Shown: piece after piece, positions 25,684 to 33,933 of the stretch
Layout: each line of letters begins with the position of its first letter
How positions within the stretch are numbered: the first letter of the stretch is position 1
Assembly (NCBI RefSeq): GCF_016734805.1
Contig: NZ_JAERQG010000001.1
Span: 806,001 to 870,000 of the forward strand
DNA: 64,000 nucleotides
Direction: 5' to 3'
Origin: Marivirga atlantica
GTDB lineage: Bacteria > Bacteroidota > Bacteroidia > Cytophagales > Cyclobacteriaceae
Notes under the pieces: model-generated
What the model saw: the letters and a program-made list of their open reading frames with translations, nothing else
Database searches by the model: none
What the model was told of the DNA's origin: nothing
Program-made: the position numbers and the translations under genes

Positions 25684-25719
25684 TTAACTTAGTTTCAATT
25701 GCGTTTAAAACTAAGTTAA
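25684..25719. promoter_or_regulatory. Perfect 12-bp inverted repeat upstream of fur (candidate operator)
   Basis: TTAACTTAGTTT at 25684-25695 is repeated as its exact complement AAACTAAGTTAA at 25708-25719, with a 12-base spacer. It lies 4 bases ahead of the fur ATG and after the fbpC stop. There is no T run after it, so it reads as a dimer-binding operator, possibly for Fur autoregulation, rather than a terminator. An mRNA hairpin covering the ribosome-binding region is the alternative. Confidence 0.6.
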
Positions 25720-25731
25720 GCAAATTTCTAA

Positions 25732-26799
25732 TCAACTTACCAAGCCAGGATACCAGCAAGTATCCAGAACATGAATTTTTTCCGCATTAAATGTTAAATA
25801 GATAGTGTCTCCTTTATGAAAGAGAATTTTTTCATGAGCATGAATCACAATATGAGCTTCAGCACCAATATCAGCATGAACCTGCTGATGGTCACCAAAA
25901 TATTGAGCAAGCACTACTTTAGCTTCAAAGCTATCTGTTGAAGGTTTTAATGAAATATCGATATTTTCCGGCCTGATGGCTATCAATAGTTCACCATTTT
26001 TTGGTGGATTAACAGCATGTATGGTACCAGACTTTAACTTATACGAGCCATCGGCAGCAGTTGCATTCATGGCGTTAATTTTACCAAAGAAGTTGGCTAC
26101 ATATAAATTTCTTGGTTTCTCGTAAAGCTCACGCGGGGTACCTACTTGCTGTATTTTACCATCTTTTAAGATAGCTATTCTATCAGCGGATGAGAGAGCA
26201 TCACGCATATCATGCGTTACAAATAGAGCAGTAGCACCAGCTTTCTTAATAATATTTCTAACCTCTTCTCTTACCTGATCTTTTAAAACAGCATCTAGAT
26301 TGCTAAAGGGTTCATCAAGCAAAATAACACCTGGTTGCGGTGCAAGCGCTCTGGCCAGCGCAACACGCTGTTGCTGGCCACCTGATAAATTTTGAGGATA
26401 TCTGTTGGCGAAGCTTTTTAGGCCTACCATTTCAAGAACCTCAGAAATACGTTCTTTTTTATTGGGGAATTGTTTTTTTGATAAACCGAAGGCAATATTT
26501 TCTGAAACCGTAAAATGCGGAAAAAGTGCATAATCCTGAAAGACCATTCCTATTTTGCGTTTCTCTGGCTTTATGTTCAGGTGGTCATCAACAACTTTAT
26601 CGCCATTAATGGAGATCTCTCCTGTGTCCGCTTCTTCAAAACCGGCAATTAACCTTAAGAGCGTAGTTTTTCCACTACCACTTTCACCTACCAAGGCCAT
26701 CAATTCGCCTTTTTCGAGACTTAGGTTGGCATTATGAACGGCATACTGCAGTTTTTTACCAAACTTTTTACTAAGGTTTTTTATCGATAATACTTCCAT
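25732..26799 (-). CDS. fbpC: Ferric iron ABC transporter ATP-binding protein
   Basis: The 355-aa ATPase has Walker A GESGSGKTT near residue 36, the signature LSGGQQQRVALARAL, Walker B VILLDEPFSNLD and the switch VTHDMRDAL. A TOBE-type domain fills about residues 235-350 (ELLIAIRPENIDISL). This is the FbpC/PotA/CysA class. Assignment to iron follows from the permease and binding-protein genes directly upstream. It overlaps the permease frame by 29 bases. The fur-family gene follows 51 bases later. Confidence 0.88.
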   Translation of the reverse strand: MEVLSIKNLSKKFGKKLQYAVHNANLSLEKGELMALVGESGSGKTTLLRLIAGFEEADTGEISINGDKVVDDHLNIKPEKRKIGMVFQDYALFPHFTVSENIAFGLSKKQFPNKKERISEVLEMVGLKSFANRYPQNLSGGQQQRVALARALAPQPGVILLDEPFSNLDAVLKDQVREEVRNIIKKAGATALFVTHDMRDALSSADRIAILKDGKIQQVGTPRELYEKPRNLYVANFFGKINAMNATAADGSYKLKSGTIHAVNPPKNGELLIAIRPENIDISLKPSTDSFEAKVVLAQYFGDHQQVHADIGAEAHIVIHAHEKILFHKGDTIYLTFNAEKIHVLDTCWYPGLVS

Positions 26800-28447
26800 C
26801 TTTTGAAGGAGTTTTCATTAATCGGTTTAAAAGAATGATAGGTACTACGCCTATCAAAATAATTATGAGCGATGGTGTTGCAGATTCTGCGACCATTTCA
26901 TCACTAGCTAGCTCATAAGCCTTTGTGGCTAGCGTATGAAAATTAAAAGGTCTTAATATTAGCGTTAACGGAAGTTCTTTAAGTATGTCTACAAAAACTA
27001 AAATTCCTCCGGAAACTAGTGCGCTTTTAATTAGAGGTAAATTAACCTTCCACAGGGTTTTGATAGAACCGGCACCTAATGAATGAGCTGCTTCATCCAT
27101 TGAATTACTGTGTTTTTTAAAGGCTGCATCAATGGGGTTTATGGCTACTGTTAAGAAGCGTACTACATAAGCAAAAGTTAACGCAAACAGGGTGCCACTA
27201 AATATTAGACCTATTTTGGTATCAAATGTATTGGACCAGAATTCAATTAAAATTTTATCGAAGCCAAGCATGGGAATCATAATACCAATAGCTATAACTG
27301 CTCCGGGAATAGAGTACCCTAAAGAAACAAGCTTAGATAATAATTTAAAAAATGGAGAGGGATTGATTCTGACAGCATATAGAATAACGAGCGAAATGGC
27401 CACGCATAAAAAGGCAGCCATTAGGGCTAAACCGAAGCTATTAAGCATCAACATCATAAAATCAGGGTTTATGATTTTATGAATGGTTTGAGCCGACCAT
27501 AGTATTAACTGAAAAACAGGGGCTATAAAGCCTAAAAATAACGGAATAAAACAAATGAGCCAAGCAGCTACTTTTTTCCAGCCTTTTAATTGGTATCGTT
27601 TTAAATGCCTGCCGGTGTGTCCTCCTTCATCTAGTACATTTTTCCCTCTTTGCCATCTTTCTACACTTATCAGCATAAAGATAAACAGCATGAGTATGCC
27701 AGAAAGATTAATAGCTGCACCAGGATCACCAAGACTAAACCATGCCCTGAAAATACCTGTAGTAAAGGTATTAATACCGAAATATTTTACTGCTCCATAG
27801 TCATTTAGGACTTCCATTAGCACCAATGAAAGACCACCAATAATGGCAGGCCGGGTGATAGGTAAGGCTATTTTGAAGAAAGTCTTGGTCGATGAACTTC
27901 CTAATATTCTGGAGGCTTCCAATAAAGTGGCTGACTGATTGATAAAGCTTGATCGGGCTACCACATATACATACGGGAAAAGAACAAGTGACATAACCAC
28001 AGCTATTCCCCAAAAATTCATGATGTCTATATATTGTACGCCTATCCAGCCATTGTCTCTTAAAAAGGTTTGGATAGGACCTGTATAATCAAATATCCCT
28101 GCATAAGTGTAAGCGGCTATGTATGAAGGTATGGCAAGGGGTAAAATAAGTACCCATTCAAAATGTCTTCTGAATGGTATATCGCATACACTAACCACCC
28201 AGGCAGAAGAAACACCGATTAGTAATGTTAATATGCTTACCACAATTACTAACCCTACAGAATTGACTATGTAATTGGCCAGTACAGTATCAACCAAGTG
28301 AGACCATACTTCGCCTGAGCTATTACCATCAAATAGCTTAAAGAGGAGTGTATAAATAGGTAAGCCAATGAGCAGGGCAAGTAATAGAAGAATTACCGTC
28401 CAGCCATTGGCATACCTATAAAATAATTTTCGGAATTTATTCTGCAC
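26771..28447 (-). CDS. fbpB: Ferric iron ABC transporter permease (fused two-domain type)
   Basis: The 558-aa protein has about 12 membrane segments in two homologous halves. Each half carries an EAA-like coupling loop: EASRILGSSSTKTFFKIALPI near 180 and EAAHSLGAGSIKTLWKVNLPL near 440. This internal duplication is typical of FbpB/SfuB permeases for ferric iron and of related thiamine permeases. It starts 3 bases after the binding-protein gene and its end overlaps fbpC. Confidence 0.9.
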   Translation of the reverse strand: MQNKFRKLFYRYANGWTVILLLLALLIGLPIYTLLFKLFDGNSSGEVWSHLVDTVLANYIVNSVGLVIVVSILTLLIGVSSAWVVSVCDIPFRRHFEWVLILPLAIPSYIAAYTYAGIFDYTGPIQTFLRDNGWIGVQYIDIMNFWGIAVVMSLVLFPYVYVVARSSFINQSATLLEASRILGSSSTKTFFKIALPITRPAIIGGLSLVLMEVLNDYGAVKYFGINTFTTGIFRAWFSLGDPGAAINLSGILMLFIFMLISVERWQRGKNVLDEGGHTGRHLKRYQLKGWKKVAAWLICFIPLFLGFIAPVFQLILWSAQTIHKIINPDFMMLMLNSFGLALMAAFLCVAISLVILYAVRINPSPFFKLLSKLVSLGYSIPGAVIAIGIMIPMLGFDKILIEFWSNTFDTKIGLIFSGTLFALTFAYVVRFLTVAINPIDAAFKKHSNSMDEAAHSLGAGSIKTLWKVNLPLIKSALVSGGILVFVDILKELPLTLILRPFNFHTLATKAYELASDEMVAESATPSLIIILIGVVPIILLNRLMKTPSKDGSIIDKKP

Positions 28448-28450
28448 TTC

Positions 28451-29494
28451 TTATTTCCAGCCAGCAATGTCAAATAGCTTAACAGCTACTTCGTTGTTTT
28501 CGCCAAGCGTAGTTAAGCTTAACGAGTCTTTCTTGAAAGTGCCCCAATTCTTTAAGGTTTCAGCCCATTCAACGCTCTCATTTACCGGGTACTCATAATT
28601 AGCCTCGGCAAATATTTGCTGTGCCTCTTTGGAAGCCATAAACTCAATAAATTTTATTGCATTCTCTTTGTTAGGAGCATAACGTGCCACACCAGCACCA
28701 CTAACATTAATGTGTGTGCCTCTTCCATCTTGATTAGGGAATACTATATTAACCGACTTACCAATCTCTCTTTCCTCTTCACTTGAAGAATTTAACATTT
28801 TACCAAGGTAATAAGTGTTCACAACGGCTACATCACCTTCTCCTGCAGCTATAGCCTTAATTTGGTCTCTATCGCCTCCTTTAGGGTTTCTAGCCATATT
28901 TCCTACAACACCTTCGGCCCAAGCTAAAGCACCTTCTTCGCCAGCATAAGCAATGATTGATGCCATTAATGATTGATTGTAAATGTTTGATGAAGACCTT
29001 ATCAATAATTTATCTTTTACAGCATCAGTTGCTAAAGATTCATAAGTGCTTATTTTTTCAGCCTCAATTTTTTCAGGATTGTAAACAATTACTCTTGCTC
29101 TGTAGGTTAGGCCGTACCACTGATTATCCTTATCCTTTAAGTTTGGAGCAATGATAGAATCTAGCTTGCTGGATTTAGTTGATTGCAATAATCCTGCAGT
29201 TTTTGCTCTATCTAAACGGCCAGCATCTACAGTGATTAATACATCGGCAGGAGAATTCTCTCCTTCGAGTGTCATCTTCTGAATGAGTTCATCAGCGTTC
29301 GCATTTACTACGTTGACTTTTATACCAGTTTTCTTTTCAAATTCAGCAAAGAGCTTTTGATCTGCTTCGTAATGCCTGTGTGTGTAAACATTAACTTCTC
29401 CTTTAGATTCTTTAGCCTCATTCTCTGATTTATTATTGCTGGTACAGGCGGCAAAAAGGCCTATTATAGCAAGTGAAAGCAATATTTTTTTCAT
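28451..29494 (-). CDS. fbpA: Iron(III)-binding lipoprotein of ABC transporter
   Basis: The 347-aa product has a lipoprotein signal MKKILLSLAIIGLFAAC with the lipidated Cys at 17. GEVNVYTHRHYEADQKLFAEFEKKTGIKVNVV is the FbpA/FutA start. Tyr residues near the C-terminal hinge (VNTYYLGKML) are the usual iron ligands, and HINVSGAGVARYAPNKENAIKFIEFM is characteristic. As a lipoprotein, it would deliver ferric iron from the periplasm to FbpBC. It diverges from oxyR, with a near-consensus promoter and phased repeats between them. Confidence 0.9.
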   Translation of the reverse strand: MKKILLSLAIIGLFAACTSNNKSENEAKESKGEVNVYTHRHYEADQKLFAEFEKKTGIKVNVVNANADELIQKMTLEGENSPADVLITVDAGRLDRAKTAGLLQSTKSSKLDSIIAPNLKDKDNQWYGLTYRARVIVYNPEKIEAEKISTYESLATDAVKDKLLIRSSSNIYNQSLMASIIAYAGEEGALAWAEGVVGNMARNPKGGDRDQIKAIAAGEGDVAVVNTYYLGKMLNSSSEEEREIGKSVNIVFPNQDGRGTHINVSGAGVARYAPNKENAIKFIEFMASKEAQQIFAEANYEYPVNESVEWAETLKNWGTFKKDSLSLTTLGENNEVAVKLFDIAGWK

Positions 29495-29523
29495 AAGTGA
29501 TGATTTGAATTTTATAACGATTG

Positions 29524-29550
29524 CAAATTTATGAATAATTGGATTAATTC
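29524..29550 (-). promoter_or_regulatory. Likely promoter of the fbpABC operon
   Basis: On the minus strand there is TAAATTTG (29524-29531), an exact TANNTTTG -7 box. Exactly 19 bases upstream is TTTA, one base off the -33 consensus TTTG. The -7 box is 30 bases before the fbpA ATG. Another TAAATTTG at 29565-29572 on the plus strand could serve oxyR. Confidence 0.48.
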
Positions 29551-29601
29551 TAAATAACGCTAACTAAATTTGACGAATCATGTTTATTCAAAACACAAAG
29601 C

Positions 29602-29641
29602 AGTTTTTACAATTGTTAACTATTGTCATTAGATTGTTAAC
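29602..29641 (+). promoter_or_regulatory. Helically phased ATTGTY repeats upstream of oxyR
   Basis: ATTGTT begins at 29612, ATTGTC at 29622 and ATTGTT at 29633, with a weaker AGTTTT at 29602, giving steps of 10, 10 and 11 bases. The outer copies extend to ATTGTTAAC, 21 bases apart. Such one-per-turn spacing is how an OxyR tetramer contacts DNA. It lies between the divergent fbpA and oxyR genes, 22 bases before the oxyR ATG. Function is inferred. Confidence 0.45.
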
Positions 29642-29662
29642 TTGCCAAACTAAAAATACCGC

Positions 29663-30601
29663 ATGAAGGCTACGATATCACAGCTTGAATATATTATTGC
29701 GCTAGATACATTCAGACATTTCGGGAAAGCAGCTGATCATTGTTTTATCACCCAGCCCACTTTAAGTATGCAAATAAGCAAACTGGAGGATAATTTGGGA
29801 GTTAAAATCTTTGATAGAAGCAGACAGCCTGTAATTCCTACCGAGTTGGGTAAAACTATTTTACTTCAAGCACGCAAAATTGTGAATGAGGTTAAAAAAA
29901 TGGAAGAGCTCATCGATGATCAAAGAGATATAGTATCAGGCTCATTGAGGATAGGTATAATACCAACTGTTGCTCCATATCTTATCCCATTATTTGCTAC
30001 TAGTTTTCTTAAAAAATATCTTGAAATTCAGCTGTCAGTAGAAGAATCTTTAACTGAGAACACATTAGCGAAACTCAAGTCAGAAGAGATAGATGTTGGA
30101 ATTGTTGTTGGACCGGTGGATGATCCCTCAATTAGAGAAATACCTATTTATTATGAAAAATTTCTAGCATACGCTGATGGGCTTAATTTTGATGAAGGTG
30201 CTGAACTAAGCGATAAAGATTTAGAGGTTGATAGGTTATGGCTTTTAAATGAAGGTCATTGCTTTCGTGAGCAAGTACTTAATATTTGTCAGAATAGAAA
30301 TCTTGAGAATATACTTAACTATCAGAGTGGTTCTTTAGAGGCACTCAAAAGAATGGTTGATAAACAGGGTGGTGTAACATTGCTCCCTGAACTCGCCACT
30401 TTAGATCTTAATGAAGTAGATAGGAAAAAGCTTTACTCTTTTAAAAGGCCAACACCTTTTAGAGAAGTGACCATTGTCCTGAAAAGAGATTACTTGAAAA
30501 AGCGATTGGTTGAAGCCCTACAAAAAGAAATAGTTGAGAACTTGCCTCCTTTTATGAAAGATCGTGAGGAGAATGAACTTAGAATAGTTAAATGGAAATA
30601 A
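29663..30601 (+). CDS. oxyR: Hydrogen peroxide-responsive regulator OxyR (LysR family)
   Basis: The 312-aa protein has a LysR winged helix (ISQLEYIIALDTFRHFGKAA, TQPTLSMQISKLEDNLGVKIFDR) and a two-lobed sensor domain. The sequence LNEGHCFREQVLNIC places Cys200 and Cys209 nine residues apart, matching the redox pair Cys199/Cys208 of E. coli OxyR. So peroxide sensing by disulfide formation is expected. It diverges from the iron transporter operon and is followed 29 bases on by a HAD phosphatase gene. Dps, a usual OxyR target, is about 4 kb away. Confidence 0.95.
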   Translation: MKATISQLEYIIALDTFRHFGKAADHCFITQPTLSMQISKLEDNLGVKIFDRSRQPVIPTELGKTILLQARKIVNEVKKMEELIDDQRDIVSGSLRIGIIPTVAPYLIPLFATSFLKKYLEIQLSVEESLTENTLAKLKSEEIDVGIVVGPVDDPSIREIPIYYEKFLAYADGLNFDEGAELSDKDLEVDRLWLLNEGHCFREQVLNICQNRNLENILNYQSGSLEALKRMVDKQGGVTLLPELATLDLNEVDRKKLYSFKRPTPFREVTIVLKRDYLKKRLVEALQKEIVENLPPFMKDREENELRIVKWK

Positions 30602-30630
30602 ATCCAGTCATCTAATTAATAGAATGTAAT

Positions 30631-31440
30631 ATGTGGAAGGCCATTTGTACCGATATTGACGGTACACTTTTAAATGCTGAAAGAAGACTCTCAGAAAGAA
30701 CAATTAAAGCATTTCAAAAAATTAAGGATGATGTTCCTATCATACTGGCCTCTTCAAGAATGCCTGCAGCTATGCGGCATTTGCAACAGGAAATAGGTAT
30801 TACTACTCAGCCACTTATTTGCTACAATGGAGGCTATATTATTGATCAGGATGATAAGATTGAAGTGCTATCATCTACCGAAATACAATATGAATGGCTC
30901 CATAGAATTATTCAAACTACCCAAATACTTTCATTACACACCAGTATTTATGCTGAAGATAGTTGGTTTGCACCTGAGTCAGATTTTTGGACCGCGAGGG
31001 AAGAGAATAATACCAAAGTGAAAGCCACAATTCTAGCTAATCAGCAGCTTGTTGATATGTGGTCGGAAAAGAAATTGGGAGCTCATAAAATTATGCTCAT
31101 GGGTGACTCAGATAAGATAGATCATGTCGTTAATGAGTTAGAAGATCAAAACGCACCTCTGCACTTATATCGATCAAAAGATACTTACCTGGAAATAGCT
31201 CCCAAACAAATTTCAAAAGCGAGTGCTCTTAGTCTTCTTGTTGAAAGGAAATTAAATATCGACTTGAAGGAGATAATGGCCTTTGGTGACAACTTTAATG
31301 ATATTGAACTGTTAAAGGCTGTAGGAAATGGTGTAGCAGTTGCCAATGCCAAAGAAGAATTGAAATCTGTTGCCAATGAAGTAACTGATTTGGCCAAGGA
31401 GGACGGTGTTGCTAAAACCATTGAGAAGTATTATTTCTAA
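30631..31440 (+). CDS. Cof-type HAD-IIB sugar/nucleotide phosphatase
   Basis: The 269-aa protein has HAD motif I CTDIDGTLLN at residues 5-14, motif II LASSRM, the lysine of motif III and motif IV MAFGDNFNDIELL. A C2B cap lies between motifs II and III. GVAVANAKEELKSVANEVT is the Cof-family C-terminus. Members dephosphorylate sugar phosphates, pyridoxal phosphate or flavin intermediates. The substrate is not readable. It is probably cotranscribed with oxyR and the GH3 gene (gaps of 29 and 18 bases). Confidence 0.9.
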   Translation: MWKAICTDIDGTLLNAERRLSERTIKAFQKIKDDVPIILASSRMPAAMRHLQQEIGITTQPLICYNGGYIIDQDDKIEVLSSTEIQYEWLHRIIQTTQILSLHTSIYAEDSWFAPESDFWTAREENNTKVKATILANQQLVDMWSEKKLGAHKIMLMGDSDKIDHVVNELEDQNAPLHLYRSKDTYLEIAPKQISKASALSLLVERKLNIDLKEIMAFGDNFNDIELLKAVGNGVAVANAKEELKSVANEVTDLAKEDGVAKTIEKYYF

Positions 31441-31458
31441 AACAAGCCAAAATCATTA

Positions 31459-32991
31459 ATGGAAATTATCGGGAACCTCATCAAATCTGCTATTGAGGTA
31501 GGTAGCAAATTTCAGAACAGAAAAACACCTGTTGAAGCTCAAAAAGAAGTACTGAAACATTTACTCGAAAAAGCAAAGGACACTTCTTTTGGTAAATTTC
31601 ATGGCTTTAAATCTCTATTAAAATTGGATAACACAAAAGAAGCTTTTCAAGCTGAAGTGCCTTATCATACTTACGATCAAATTGATGAGCGCTGGTGGCA
31701 CAAGTCATATGAGGGTAAACCGGATATCTGTTGGCCTGGAAAAGTGAAGTTTTTTGCTGTAAGCTCAGGCACTACCAGCACCAGCAAACACATACCTGTT
31801 ACAGAAGAAATGCAGGAAAGTATTAGAAATGGAGGTATACACCAGATATTGAGTTTGTCCAACTTTAAGGGCTTACCGGAGTCTTTTTATGATAAGGAGA
31901 TACTAATGTTAGGTTCTAGTACGGACCTGAATAAAGTGGATGAACACCTGGAAGGAGAAATTAGCGGTATTAGTGCCTATAATATTCCTAATTGGTTCGA
32001 TCGTTTTTACAAGCCAGGTTCGGAAATTAGCGCTATCAACGATTGGGATGAACGAGTAGCTGAAATTGCTAAAAATGCTAAGAACTGGGACATCGGTAGT
32101 TTGTCAGGTATTCCTTCGTGGATTGAGCTAATGTTACAGAAGGTAATAGAATATCACAAGCTTGATAATATACATGATATATGGCCTAATTTGGCAGTTT
32201 ACACAAGTGGAGGGGTTGCCCTCGATCCCTACAAGAAGAGTTTTGAGAAACTATTTGGAAAGCCCGTTCAATATATTGATACCTATCTTGCTTCAGAAGG
32301 TTATTTGGCCACACAGATAAGGCCCGATACTGATGCCATGCAGTTGATATATGATAATGGTGTGTATTTTGAATTTGTGCCATTTACTTCCGATAGCATT
32401 ACAGAAGACGGAGCTATTAATCCAAATGCAAAGGCATTATCAATAGAAGAAGTGGAGGAAGGTGTTGATTACATACTAATTATTTCTACAGTTTCTGGTG
32501 CGTGGCGCTACATGATTGGTGATACAGTAGCTTTTACAAATAAAGAATTAGCGGAAATCAAGATTACAGGTAGAACCAAATTCTTTCTTAATGTCGTAGG
32601 CTCACAATTGTCTGTAAATAAAATGGACGATGCGATTAGTGCTATTAATGAAGAGTTTGAGATAAATATAAAGGAGTTCACTGTAGCAGCAGTGCGTGAA
32701 GGTGATGATTATATACATCATTGGTATTTAGGTGCTGAGAACGATAGCACTAATGTAGATCATAAAAAATTGACTCATTTTTTAGATGATCATTTGAAAG
32801 ACAGCAACAAGAATTACAAAGTTGCCAGAAACAAAGCTTTAAAAGACATTAAAGTAGATGTTGTGCCAGTTCAAACATTTCTGGATTGGAACGATGCCAA
32901 TAAGAAAAAAGGTGGACAAGTTAAAATGGCTAAAGTGATGAAAGAAGAAGCTTTTAGAGAATGGCAGGAGTTTGTGACCAATAATAATTAA
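31459..32991 (+). CDS. GH3-family acyl-adenylate/amido synthetase-like protein
   Basis: The 510-aa protein belongs to the GH3 family, best known from plant auxin and jasmonate conjugation. The ATP-binding P-loop equivalent is FFAVSSGTTSTSKHIPVT near residues 97-114. The second motif is AVYTSGGVALDPYKKSF, and the third is YLASEGYLATQI followed by YRYMIGDTV-like WRYMIGDTVAF. Bacterial members are common in Bacteroidota, with unknown acids and amines as substrates. The gene ends one base before the convergent XRE gene. Confidence 0.87.
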   Translation: MEIIGNLIKSAIEVGSKFQNRKTPVEAQKEVLKHLLEKAKDTSFGKFHGFKSLLKLDNTKEAFQAEVPYHTYDQIDERWWHKSYEGKPDICWPGKVKFFAVSSGTTSTSKHIPVTEEMQESIRNGGIHQILSLSNFKGLPESFYDKEILMLGSSTDLNKVDEHLEGEISGISAYNIPNWFDRFYKPGSEISAINDWDERVAEIAKNAKNWDIGSLSGIPSWIELMLQKVIEYHKLDNIHDIWPNLAVYTSGGVALDPYKKSFEKLFGKPVQYIDTYLASEGYLATQIRPDTDAMQLIYDNGVYFEFVPFTSDSITEDGAINPNAKALSIEEVEEGVDYILIISTVSGAWRYMIGDTVAFTNKELAEIKITGRTKFFLNVVGSQLSVNKMDDAISAINEEFEINIKEFTVAAVREGDDYIHHWYLGAENDSTNVDHKKLTHFLDDHLKDSNKNYKVARNKALKDIKVDVVPVQTFLDWNDANKKKGGQVKMAKVMKEEAFREWQEFVTNNN

Positions 32992-32992
32992 T

Positions 32993-33502
32993 TTAACGTT
33001 CAGCCAATTTTATTAAATCACTATTCGCTTTAAGCAAAGTATCTACAAGGGATAATAGGTTTTTGTAGTCATGTGATAGGCTTTCAATATCTGATTTTTT
33101 CATAGAGAAGTTTTTCATGCGATACTCATGAAAAGCCTGAAAGCCTTCAATCATTTTTGCGATTTCCTTATTCTGAGATTTAAGTTTCTCAACTTTTTCT
33201 TCACTATGTGCTGTTGCAAATTGTGATAATTTACCTTTTAAGTTTTGAACGATTGTGTGGTGCGAGAATTTCTCTAACAAATTCTCCTCTTTTATTACTT
33301 CCACTGACAAATCACGCTTTACCAAGTCTTCCACTGAAACATCAAAATATGCTGATATCCTTATTAAACTTTGAATACTAGGTTGCGCCAATTCTTTTTC
33401 ATAGGATGAAATATTTCCCCTTTTTAGATCAAGTGCTTCTGCCAGAGCGGTTTGGCTCAGTCCCTTTTTATCGCGCAAGTAGCGTAAATTCTTACCAATC
33501 AT
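32993..33502 (-). CDS. XRE-family transcriptional regulator with coiled-coil tail
   Basis: The 169-aa protein has a Cro/CI helix-turn-helix at residues 3-60 (NLRYLRDKKGLSQTALAEALDLKRGNISSYE). A charged helical C-terminal part from about 80 (LKSQNKEIAKMIEGF and onward) likely drives dimerisation. The start overlaps no other gene. Upstream lie two copies of an inverted repeat, ATTGTTA-N7-TRACAAT, the nearer one only 7 bases from its ATG. This suggests autoregulation and control of the divergent ytxH-dps genes. Confidence 0.85.
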   Translation of the reverse strand: MIGKNLRYLRDKKGLSQTALAEALDLKRGNISSYEKELAQPSIQSLIRISAYFDVSVEDLVKRDLSVEVIKEENLLEKFSHHTIVQNLKGKLSQFATAHSEEKVEKLKSQNKEIAKMIEGFQAFHEYRMKNFSMKKSDIESLSHDYKNLLSLVDTLLKANSDLIKLAER

Positions 33503-33508
33503 AGTGAA

Positions 33509-33529
33509 ATTGTTAATAATTTTGACAAT
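33509..33529. promoter_or_regulatory. Operator copy 1 (ATTGTTA-N7-TGACAAT)
   Basis: ATTGTTA at 33509-33515 faces TGACAAT at 33523-33529 across 7 bases; an overlapping perfect pair is AAATTGT/ACAATTT. A TAATTTTG -7-like box for the plus strand lies inside it (33517-33524), so a bound protein would block the ytxH promoter. Copy 2 is 32 bases away, about three helical turns. Confidence 0.6.
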
Positions 33530-33540
33530 TTATATAAAAT

Positions 33541-33561
33541 ATTGTTAAAAAATGTAACAAT
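33541..33561. promoter_or_regulatory. Operator copy 2 (perfect ATTGTTA-N7-TAACAAT)
   Basis: ATTGTTA at 33541-33547 and its exact complement TAACAAT at 33555-33561 flank a 7-base spacer, the same architecture as copy 1. A lone TAACAAT half-site also lies at 33599-33605, 15 bases before the ytxH ATG. The repeat structure is seen directly; XRE binding is inferred. Confidence 0.65.
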
Positions 33562-33620
33562 TAGGTGCGTTTTAAAGTATATACAAGAAAGAAACTTTTA
33601 ACAATAAAATATATATCACT

Positions 33621-33878
33621 ATGAATAACGGAATGAAAGTATTTACAGGTTTTAGTTTAGGTTTATTAGCTGGTGCAGTTGCTGGTTTACTTTATGCTCC
33701 AGAAAAAGGAGATAAAACAAGAAAGAAAATCAAGAAGCAATATGACAAGACCTATAAGGATTCAATGAAGAAAGTTGATGAATTGAAAACTAATCTAAAT
33801 AAGGAAATCGATAACGTTTCTTCCAGAAGTAAAGAGACGATCGATCATTTGAAAGAAGCTGTTAATTATAAGAACTAA
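33621..33878 (+). CDS. YtxH-domain membrane-associated protein
   Basis: The 85-aa protein has a glycine-rich hydrophobic N-terminus (VFTGFSLGLLAGAVAGLLYAP) followed by EKGDKTRKKI, the YtxH signature. The rest is a charged helix with KVDELKTNLNKEIDNV. YtxH proteins are stress-associated in Bacillus, with unclear function. It is 55 bases upstream of dps and transcribed with it. The promoter region holds the two inverted-repeat operators shared with the divergent XRE gene. Confidence 0.85.
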   Translation: MNNGMKVFTGFSLGLLAGAVAGLLYAPEKGDKTRKKIKKQYDKTYKDSMKKVDELKTNLNKEIDNVSSRSKETIDHLKEAVNYKN

Positions 33879-33933
33879 ATCTATTCTGCTTAGTTGATAT
33901 TCTGAAATTGAATTAGATAAAATTAAATACGAA

